Assembly (NCBI GenBank): GCA_947647615.1
Contig: CANSKS010000010.1
Location: forward strand, 1-63,374
Direction of reading: 5' to 3'
DNA from: an uncultured Neglectibacter sp.
GTDB lineage: Bacteria > Bacillota > Clostridia > Oscillospirales > Acutalibacteraceae
DNA length: 63,374 nt
In this document: positions 57,769 through 63,374 of the stretch, piece by piece
Numbering within the stretch: the first letter of the stretch is position 1
How the letters are laid out: every line of letters starts with the position of its first letter
The notes under the pieces: model-generated
Seen by the model: only the letters and a program-made list of their open reading frames with translations
The model's database searches: none
Told to the model about the DNA's origin: nothing
Translations under genes and position numbers: made by a program

Positions 57769-58613
57769 GGCTGCTCTCCTTCTTTTTCGCCTTTTTCCGC
57801 CACCGCCCGCTCAAAGGCCTCCGCTGTGCGGGGCAAAGGGCAAATTTTCATTGCCCTGGCCATCCGGAACAACAGGGGCTGCTCCAGGTGGCAAACATTC
57901 AGCAGCCCGGCGTCGGAAAAAAATTCTTCCGGCGTCCGGTCCGCCACCAGGCGGCCGTCATGGAAGGCCAAAATCCTCTGGGCCCAGCGCCAGGCAAAGT
58001 TCACATCATGGGTAGATACCGCCAGGGCCAGACCCCGCTCCCCCAGCGTTTCCAGGGTTCTTTCCAAAAGGCGGCAGTTCTCCGGGTCCAAGCTGGCCGC
58101 CGGTTCGTCCAGAAGCAGCAGCTCCGGCTCCATGGCCAAAGCATCGGCGATAGAAACCCGCTTTTTCTCCCCGCCGGAAAGGTACTGGGGCGCCCGGCGG
58201 CGCAGGCTCTCCAGGTTCATCTGCTCCACCGCTCCGTCCACACGGCGGCGAACCTCTTTCCTGGAAAGGCCCAAATTCATAGGGCCAAAGCTAATCTCCT
58301 CCTCCACAGTACCGCCCAGGATTTGGACATCCGGGTTTTGAAATACCAAACCCACACCCCGGCGCAGACGGTTCAGCTCCTGTTTCTTCCTGCCCACAGC
58401 CTCCCCGCGAAAAAAGACCGTCCCTCTCTTGGGGCACAGCACACCGTTGGCCAACAAGAAAAAGGTGGATTTTCCCGCGCCGTTTCCCCCGAGCACCGCA
58501 ATCCGCTCTCCGGAGCAAATGGAGACGGAGCAGTCTTCCAACGCTGAACGCTCCTCCACGCCACCCTCATAGGAAAAGGAAACGTGTTCCAAACACAAAA
58601 GCTCCCCCATCAT
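57765..58613 (-). CDS. cbiO: Cobalt ECF/ABC transporter ATP-binding protein
   Basis: 282-residue ATPase of the cobalt importer. Walker A GGNGAGKSTFF, signature LSGGEKKRVSIADAL, Walker B LLLLDEPAASLD and the H-loop SVTHDVN-like AVSTHDVNFAW are intact. It overlaps cbiQ and cbiK by 4 bases each. Confidence 0.95.
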   Translation of the reverse strand: MMGELLCLEHVSFSYEGGVEERSALEDCSVSICSGERIAVLGGNGAGKSTFFLLANGVLCPKRGTVFFRGEAVGRKKQELNRLRRGVGLVFQNPDVQILGGTVEEEISFGPMNLGLSRKEVRRRVDGAVEQMNLESLRRRAPQYLSGGEKKRVSIADALAMEPELLLLDEPAASLDPENCRLLERTLETLGERGLALAVSTHDVNFAWRWAQRILAFHDGRLVADRTPEEFFSDAGLLNVCHLEQPLLFRMARAMKICPLPRTAEAFERAVAEKGEKEGEQP

Positions 58614-59524
58614 AAGCCTCCCCTCACCGCCAGGAAAATTCCCAAGACAGCACCGGCAGCCAAACCGCCGAATAACGCTGCCGCCGGCACTGTTACAGGT
58701 TTCTCCCGCTGCAAAAACCGGATCTCCCCGTTATAGCAGCGGCTTTCCATGGCGTCAAAGCAAGCCCCAGCCTGCCGGAAGCTGGTCCCCAGCAGGTTGC
58801 CATACACCGCTCCGGTAGTGCGAACACTCCGGGCAAAACCGCTGTAGCCCAAACGGCTGGCCGCCGCGTCCCTCATGGAATGATAAGCGGCGAACAGCAG
58901 GAACAAATACCGGTAGATCAAAACAGCCAGCTCCGTCATCACCTGGGGGACATGGGCCCGCCGCAGCACGGAGAGAATCTCCGGCATGGTGGTGGAGAGG
59001 CTCAAAAAATAAAGGCAGCTCACCGCACCCAACGCTCGGGCCATCACCAGCCGGGCCCGAACCTGGGCCTCCGCCGTGATGACCAGCCAGCCGTTCCAAA
59101 GAGGAAAGGCAGCCACTCCCTCCTTCACTGGGACGTAATCCCAGAGCAAGGCCAGTCCGGAGAGCAGCAAAAAGGCCGCCGGGAGGCTGAACAGTGCCAG
59201 GTAATGGGAGAGCGTAACGCCTCTGCCCGCAACCGTCAGAACCGTCAAAATCAGGGCCAAGGCCAGAGGTACCCAGGGAGAGGGGGACACCACGCAGAGA
59301 ACCAACAAAAGCACACACCCTGCTGTTTTTAACGCCGGGGACCACTCAAAATAGCGGGAACGCCGGGCATAAATATCAATGACCAGCATGCCGCTGTGGC
59401 TGTGGCGTCCAAAGGCCAAAAGCAGGCCGCCTGCCAGAAGGCCCAGCGCTCCAGCGGCCTCAACGGGCATGGCCCCGACGCACAGGCTGAATATGACAAA
59501 AGCCGCTAACACTGCGGTAATCAC
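58610..59524 (-). CDS. cbiQ: Cobalt ECF transporter transmembrane protein
   Basis: 304-residue T-component with several hydrophobic helices and the conserved cytosolic coupling motif region AASRLGYSGFARSVRTTG followed by MESRCYNGEI, which contacts CbiO. It lies 42 bases after cbiN. It energises uptake together with CbiM/CbiN and CbiO. Confidence 0.92.
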   Translation of the reverse strand: MITAVLAAFVIFSLCVGAMPVEAAGALGLLAGGLLLAFGRHSHSGMLVIDIYARRSRYFEWSPALKTAGCVLLLVLCVVSPSPWVPLALALILTVLTVAGRGVTLSHYLALFSLPAAFLLLSGLALLWDYVPVKEGVAAFPLWNGWLVITAEAQVRARLVMARALGAVSCLYFLSLSTTMPEILSVLRRAHVPQVMTELAVLIYRYLFLLFAAYHSMRDAAASRLGYSGFARSVRTTGAVYGNLLGTSFRQAGACFDAMESRCYNGEIRFLQREKPVTVPAAALFGGLAAGAVLGIFLAVRGGL

Positions 59525-59566
59525 AGAACCCCTCCCCTCTCCGGGATCTACATGTCAACGTTCTTT

Positions 59567-59896
59567 TCACGTTTTTCCCTTGGAAGGGTCTTTCGCAGAA
59601 TACTTCTTCCGGGCCACCAGGTAGCCAAAGCCAAAGGCGATCACGCCTACGCCAATCCCTGTTTGTATGCAAAAAAACAGGCTTTCCACTTCGCCGGGCA
59701 ATTCGCCGCCTGTCAACTGTTCCAGCAGAGGGGTAAACCAGGGCTCATAGCTCTCTCCCCGAACAGTCTCCACCATTTGGCTTCCGGCGTCGTCACTTCC
59801 GCCGAATTCAGCGCCCTTCAGAACAAAGAGCGGGACCAGTACGATGAGCAATACGGCAAGCAAAGAAATCACCGCGATCTTTTGATTCTTACTCAT
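59567..59896 (-). CDS. cbiN: Cobalt transport accessory protein CbiN
   Basis: 109 residues with two transmembrane helices (about 7-25 and 75-94) and a short extracellular loop (GSDDAGSQMVETVRGESYEP), the CbiN layout. The start at 59896 (MSKNQKIAVISLL) lies within the end of cbiM with an 8-base overlap and GGAGGTTAAG upstream. CbiN assists metal loading into CbiM. Confidence 0.92.
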   Translation of the reverse strand: MSKNQKIAVISLLAVLLIVLVPLFVLKGAEFGGSDDAGSQMVETVRGESYEPWFTPLLEQLTGGELPGEVESLFFCIQTGIGVGVIAFGFGYLVARKKYSAKDPSKGKT

Positions 59897-60644
59897 ACTT
59901 AACCTCCTTCTCGAAGCCAATGAGCTGCAGCTCCGGCATGGCATAGGTTTCCATACCCATGATTACCAGCATGGTCAAAAGGCCCTCCACAACCGCCAGG
60001 GGAAGCTGAGTAGGCGCAAACACGCCCAAAAACTCCACCGCGCTGGCGGCGACCCCACCGTTGGCGCTGGGATAGGCCATGGCCAGCTGCAGGCTGGTGA
60101 CACAATAGGTGAACAAGTCTCCCAGGGCCGCCGCCAGGAACACACTGAGCTTTTTGGGAAAATGCAGCTTCTCCCCCACATGGTAAAGGCCCCAGCTCAC
60201 CAGGGGCCCGGCAATCGCCATACTGAACGCGTTGGCCCCTAGGGTGGTCAAGCCGCCGTGGGCCAACAGGAGCGCTTGAAACACCAGGACAATGACACCC
60301 AGCACCGTTGTGGCCGGTACCCCAAAGAGGATGGCTGCAAGGCCCGTCCCGGTCATGTGACTGCAGCTGCCGGTGACGGATGGGATTTTCAAAGAGGAGA
60401 TTACAAAAACAAAAGCACCCGCCATCGCCAGAAGCAACAGGACCTTTTTCTGCTCTCGGGCGATCCGGCGAATAGAAACCACTCCCGCCGCCAAAACGGG
60501 CAGGCAAACCGCACCCCAGATCACACAAAAAGCAGGGGGAAGATACCCCTCCATGACGTGCATAGCGGAAGCAGAAGGAGCGGCGCACAGGGCTAAGCCC
60601 ACCACTGCGGACAGAGCGACCAACTGTTTTTCCCGTTTATTCAT
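59889..60644 (-). CDS. cbiM: Cobalt ECF transporter substrate-specific component
   Basis: 251-residue membrane protein. A signal-like N-terminus ends SASA and exposes MHVMEGYLPP, whose second-position His takes part in cobalt binding in CbiM. The conserved SVTGSCSHMTGTGLAAILFG and ANAFSMAIAGPLVSWGLY segments are present. RBS AGAGAGGT precedes the ATG. First gene of the operon controlled by the cobalamin riboswitch. Confidence 0.95.
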   Translation of the reverse strand: MNKREKQLVALSAVVGLALCAAPSASAMHVMEGYLPPAFCVIWGAVCLPVLAAGVVSIRRIAREQKKVLLLLAMAGAFVFVISSLKIPSVTGSCSHMTGTGLAAILFGVPATTVLGVIVLVFQALLLAHGGLTTLGANAFSMAIAGPLVSWGLYHVGEKLHFPKKLSVFLAAALGDLFTYCVTSLQLAMAYPSANGGVAASAVEFLGVFAPTQLPLAVVEGLLTMLVIMGMETYAMPELQLIGFEKEVKYE

Positions 60645-60836
60645 TTTTTACCTCTCTTTTCAAGTAGTCTATCACTTCTTCCCGCCGGAAATGGGAGAAA
60701 CGAGGTTTTCCACCAAAATTCCGATGCACCAAAACCTTCTCCGCTGTTTCCTCTGCGAAAAGACCGGATGCCGCTGGTCGCCGGCCATGCCCTATTTTGC
60801 GGTTGCGGCCCCAGAGCAAAGCTCCGGCAGCCACGC

Positions 60837-61086
60837 AAAAGACAGCGGGACTCCCATCCCCCTGTCAAAAATCCCCCAAAATAGGTCTCCTGACTTACGA
60901 TACGGAGAAAATCTCCTGCGACTTGCAGCCCACCTTCTCAGAACTTTCCAATGGCGAACTCACGTTCAGCGCCCTACAGGCGTTTAGGCCAAGTCTCTCG
61001 TTTACAGTGCCGGCACGTTTCGGACTCTCACCGAATTTCCTCATCCCAATATCTCCGCTTTGTGTGAGACATCAGGTCATTTTGGG
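60837..61086 (-). promoter_or_regulatory. Cobalamin riboswitch with terminator
   Basis: The minus-strand leader has the B12 box GCCGGCACTGTAA (61014-61002), the preceding AAATTCGGTGAGAGTCCGAAACG-type arm (about 61040-61018), the 3' conserved CAGGAGACC (about 60893-60884) and a closing P1 stem CCCAAAAT/ATTTTGGG (61086-61079 with 60882-60875). A hairpin GACAG...CTGTC with inner GGGA/TCCC (60866-60841) followed by TTTT acts as expression platform. A -10 box TATAAT lies at 61129-61124 with a weak -35. Cobalamin should shut the operon down. The 190 bases to cbiM contain a GTG-started 65-codon frame (60834-60637) without ribosome site. Confidence 0.92.
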
Positions 61087-61206
61087 TGTATCCTTATGTA
61101 ATAATCAAATTGATAGCAAGCTCATTATAACAAAATAAAGGTTTGTCTTCTATCTACGAAATACGCGAATCGAAAAGAAATATAAAAAGAAAAATTGTGC
61201 ATTTTC

Positions 61207-61371
61207 TTAAGTGTTCCGGTCGTTCCAGGAAGTTTCCCAAAATCTGGGAAAGAGCTTTTGTAAATACCGGAGCGGGCAACGATCCGGTATTTCAATCTGC
61301 ATAAACTTTGGAGTAGGGAAATAGCCATAGCCGCGATAAAAAAGCATTTCCCTTTTCGTTATCTTTGCCAC
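61207..61371 (-). pseudogene. Truncated radical SAM peptide-maturase remnant
   Basis: The GTG at 61371, after AAGGAGG, opens MAKITKREMLFYRGYGYF, then MQIEIPDRCPLR where a radical SAM CxxxCxxC motif should continue. Instead the frame breaks after the first cysteine, and the expected continuation (YKSSFPDFGKLPGTTG) resumes in another frame from about 61265. A small deletion appears to have removed the second and third cluster cysteines, and the rest of the enzyme is gone. The layout resembles RiPP-modifying enzymes; this is pattern recognition from memory. Confidence 0.55.
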
Positions 61372-61375
61372 AACC

Positions 61376-61556
61376 TCATTCCTCCTTCATTTGGTATAAA
61401 AGAGCTTGAGCCTCAAACATTTCACGATATTTCCCGTTTTCTATTTGCATCAATTCCTCGTGACAACCGTGCTCCACCATTTCCCCATCTTCTAAAACGA
61501 TAATCGTATCGCAAAATCTGCAGCTTGATAAACGGTGAGAGACCAATAACCATGTG
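61376..61556 (-). pseudogene. C-terminal fragment of an ABC exporter ATPase
   Basis: The minus strand encodes WLLVSHRLSSCRFCDTI then VLEDGEMVEHGCHEELM and YREMFEAQALLYQMKEE before the TGA. SHRLSS is the H-loop, and the rest is the standard end of ABC exporter nucleotide-binding domains. Everything upstream (Walker A/B, membrane domain) is missing. It ends about 5 bases before the radical SAM remnant, consistent with a decayed peptide-modification/export cluster. Confidence 0.65.
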
Positions 61557-61717
61557 GGAATGGTTCAACTATGACGGTGAAAATTATATTGTCGGTGTTA
61601 CAATGAAGGATACAAAGAAAAATAAAAAAATAAAGAAAAAAGAGTAGCGAATCTATCAAACCTGTGCTAGGGTAGAGTTGCTGAGACAAGACCGAAAGGC
61701 AGGCAGATTAATTCGCT

Positions 61718-61932
61718 ATGAATAAGATAATACAAACCGCCCGGTATAGCCGCTCAAAAACAGGGGTGGCCAAGGCAGCCATTCACTGCCATACCAACCA
61801 GCAGTATATCTACCACTGGAAGAACCGGTATGATGGGACACTGGCCCTCTGAAGGACCGTTTCCACCGACCTCACAGCCATTCAAACCAATATCGGCCCG
61901 AAACAGGTTCTATATTCCTTCCCTTTTTGTAA
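61718..61932 (+). pseudogene. Frameshifted N-terminal fragment of a helix-turn-helix transposase
   Basis: ATG at 61718 gives MNKIIQTARYSRSKTGVAKA then AIHCHTNQQYIYHWKNRYDG, stopping at TGA 61850. The expected continuation LKDRFHRPHSHSNQ is in another frame (61849-61932), so a small deletion broke the gene. The sequence recalls the N-terminal HTH of IS481/IS3-like transposases of Firmicutes. The catalytic DDE part is missing. Base composition is poorer in GC than in the core region. Confidence 0.65.
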
Positions 61933-61951
61933 CGCTTCATTGACAAACCTA
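61925..61951 (+). repeat. 27-bp dispersed repeat, copy 2
   Basis: TTTTGTAACGCTTCATTGAC and the following 7 bases match 24193-24219 with one mismatch. This copy abuts the transposase fragment, so it may be part of a mobile-element end. Confidence 0.7.
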
Positions 61952-61952
61952 C

Positions 61953-62162
61953 ATTTGAGGAAAATTTTGAATAATTCTCCAAAAAACGGGCATACTATAT
62001 AAATTTAGTCTTTGAAAAATAAATCTTAATCTATTCTCGCAATAACTTTCATCGTACAAACATTAAATAATGTATGCACATAATTGTTGCAGTTTACGAA
62101 GCCATATGGTATAATAATTGCGTACATTATTCATTTCTTGCGTGCGGAAAGTTGGTGTCTGC
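61953..62162 (+). promoter_or_regulatory. Promoter and inverted repeats of the AbiE pair
   Basis: TTGCAG (62087-62092), 17-base spacer, TATAAT (62110-62115). CATTAAATAATG (62061-62072) is a palindrome upstream, and a related ACATTATTCATT lies just downstream. AbiEi proteins autoregulate by binding inverted repeats at their promoter, so these are operator candidates. The rest is AT-rich without other recognised features. Confidence 0.65.
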
Positions 62163-62768
62163 TTGAGTAAAAAAGAAATTTTAAAAATGGTAATCGAAAA
62201 TAACGGCGGCATTGCAAAAACTTCAGATTTTGCCGCTAACGGGATAAATAACTATGAGGTAGCGGCTTTTTGTAAAGAAGGAGTCATTGAAAGAATTCGC
62301 AGAGGATTTTATCAGCTCCCCCAAAGTAAAAGTATTACCGAAGAACAGCTCATACGGGAGCTTCTTCCGCAAGGAATTATTTGTGTGGAGTCCGCTTTGT
62401 TTCACTACGGATATAGTGATTTTTCTCCCCGTGAATGGTCGATTGCTGTACCGAGAACAGCGTCCCGTGCCGTAAAGAACATTGAAGAATTTCCGATGAA
62501 AGCTTACTATATTCAAAAGGGATTTTTAGATATAGGTAAGTGCACAGGCGATTTTAACGGTGTAATGCTGCCCGTGTATGACCGCGAGCGAACAATATGC
62601 GATTGCTTTAAGTACCGCACAAAGCTTGACAACGAAATTTTCAATAAGGCTGTCAATGCCTATGCTGTTGATGAAAAAAAGAACCTTGCAAATTTGTCTA
62701 AGTACGCAAAGGAAATGAAGCTTTATACGAAGGTTATGAGCATAATGGAGGTACTGCTAAATGGCTGA
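62163..62768 (+). CDS. abiEi: AbiEi-type antitoxin / transcriptional regulator
   Basis: 201 residues. An N-terminal winged helix (MSKKEILKMVIENNGGIAKT, then FCKEGVIERIRRGFYQLP) is followed by the AbiEi C-terminal part (CVESALFHYGYSDFSPREWS, VYDRERTICDCFKYR). It is the antitoxin and autorepressor of the type IV AbiE system. The TTG at 62163 is the likely start, with GGAAAG about 10 bases upstream. It overlaps the toxin gene by 8 bases. AT-rich compared with the first 60 kb, suggesting acquisition. Confidence 0.88.
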   Translation: MSKKEILKMVIENNGGIAKTSDFAANGINNYEVAAFCKEGVIERIRRGFYQLPQSKSITEEQLIRELLPQGIICVESALFHYGYSDFSPREWSIAVPRTASRAVKNIEEFPMKAYYIQKGFLDIGKCTGDFNGVMLPVYDRERTICDCFKYRTKLDNEIFNKAVNAYAVDEKKNLANLSKYAKEMKLYTKVMSIMEVLLNG

Positions 62769-63374
62769 TATAGCTGCATCCGTGCTGGCACGGCTCAAAA
62801 ACAAAGCTGCTGGAAGCGGCAGAAGCTATCAGCTCTGCTTGCAACTCTTTTGCCAAGAGGAATTTTTGCGCCGTTTGGAAAAGTCCAAGTATGCGGAGAA
62901 CCTTGTGCTAAAAGGCGGCTTGTTCCTCTATTCCCTTACTGACTTTGATAGCCGAGTAACGGTTGATGTAGATTTTTTGCTTCGGCAAATACCCAATACA
63001 CCGGAACAGTTAAAGAGTATTCTTGAAGAAATCATTGCAGTCCATACCGGCAATGATTTTGTTACCTTTGAGATAAAGGATGTTGCGCCTATCGCCGCCC
63101 AGAAGAAGTATGCAGGCATCGGAGCGTCGATGGTTGCTCGTATTAAAAATACTCGCACACCCTTTGGTATCGATTTCGGCGTTGGGGACGTCATTGTGCC
63201 GAAACAGGAAAAACGAAAGATTCCAACGCAGCTTGAAGATTTCGACTCCCCAACAGTCAATACCTATTCCATTGAAACGACTGTTGCTGAGAAAATTGAC
63301 GCAATCCTTAGCTTAATGGAGTTTTCCAGCCGCATGAAAGACTATTACGATATTTATTATCTTGCCAATAAGTT
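62761..63374 (+). CDS. abiEii: AbiEii-type nucleotidyltransferase toxin (3' partial)
   Basis: The frame opens with ATGGCTGAT and stays open to the window end. It shows LVLKGGLFLYSLTDF followed by RVTVDVDFLL, the K-G-G ... D-x-D pattern of the AbiEii/DUF1814 nucleotidyltransferase toxins, then a second acidic segment GIDFGVGDVIVPKQ and SIETTVAEKIDAIL. AbiEii toxins block growth by a nucleotidyltransferase activity during phage infection. The C-terminal part lies outside the window. Confidence 0.88.
   Translation, partial: MADIAASVLARLKNKAAGSGRSYQLCLQLFCQEEFLRRLEKSKYAENLVLKGGLFLYSLTDFDSRVTVDVDFLLRQIPNTPEQLKSILEEIIAVHTGNDFVTFEIKDVAPIAAQKKYAGIGASMVARIKNTRTPFGIDFGVGDVIVPKQEKRKIPTQLEDFDSPTVNTYSIETTVAEKIDAILSLMEFSSRMKDYYDIYYLANK

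Noticed and set aside
62118-62162. Upstream extension of AbiEi from a TTG at 62118
   Set aside because: That codon lies at or before the predicted transcription start (about 62122) and has no ribosome site. TTG at 62163 fits the family N-terminus.

Overview
The window looks like a chromosomal segment of a Gram-positive, GC-moderate (mid-50s %) anaerobic Clostridia-type bacterium, probably near the Oscillospirales. Supporting signs are LL-diaminopimelate aminotransferase, a split archaeal-type ferredoxin glutamate synthase, type III glutamine synthetase, a thrS T-box, RNase Y/YmdB, a C5-pathway hemACDBL order, anaerobic cobalamin genes (cbiK, cbiMNQO), and SLH and BspA-like surface repeats. 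The taxon is inference; no rRNA or tRNA gene was recognised.

Region 1 (1-21.7 kb) is a nitrogen/glutamine supercluster built around a divergent promoter at about 16.2-16.3 kb. Leftward lie GSIII, an Amt-PII fusion, glutamine-dependent asparagine synthetase, purC, purA, purB, guaA, pyrG, purF, dapF and dapL. Rightward lie three glutamate synthase subunits, a short type I glutamine synthetase and an ANTAR antiterminator protein with a degenerate receiver domain. Both divergent leaders carry the same inverted-repeat element between promoter and first gene, which suggests common attenuation control.

Region 2 (21.7-34.2 kb) holds thrS with its T-box, then an SLH/leucine-rich-repeat surface protein. 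That gene's leader has a (CAAG)14 tract inside a short upstream frame that overlaps its start codon, which looks like a phase-variation switch. It is followed by rny, an ANT(6)-like nucleotidyltransferase, ymdB, a FakA/DAK2 kinase-like gene and recG.

Region 3 (34.2-46.9 kb) is catabolic and transport-related. It contains a GH151-like glycosidase behind a palindromic operator, a divergent D-amino-acid operon (DSD1-type PLP enzyme, N-acyl-D-amino-acid deacylase, RidA), a radical SAM protein, a sugar-type ABC importer without its ATPase, and a MATE exporter behind a terminator/antiterminator leader.

Region 4 (47-61.1 kb) has an ECF sigma/membrane anti-sigma pair and a twelve-gene leftward tetrapyrrole/cobalt operon (cbiMNQO, cbiK, cobI, cobT, hemA-cysG fusion, hemC, cobA-hemD, hemB, hemL) headed by a cobalamin riboswitch.

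Region 5 (61.1-63.4 kb) is AT-rich and degraded. It contains fragments of an ABC exporter and a RiPP-type radical SAM enzyme, a frameshifted transposase fragment, and an AbiE-type toxin-antitoxin/abortive-infection pair cut by the window end.
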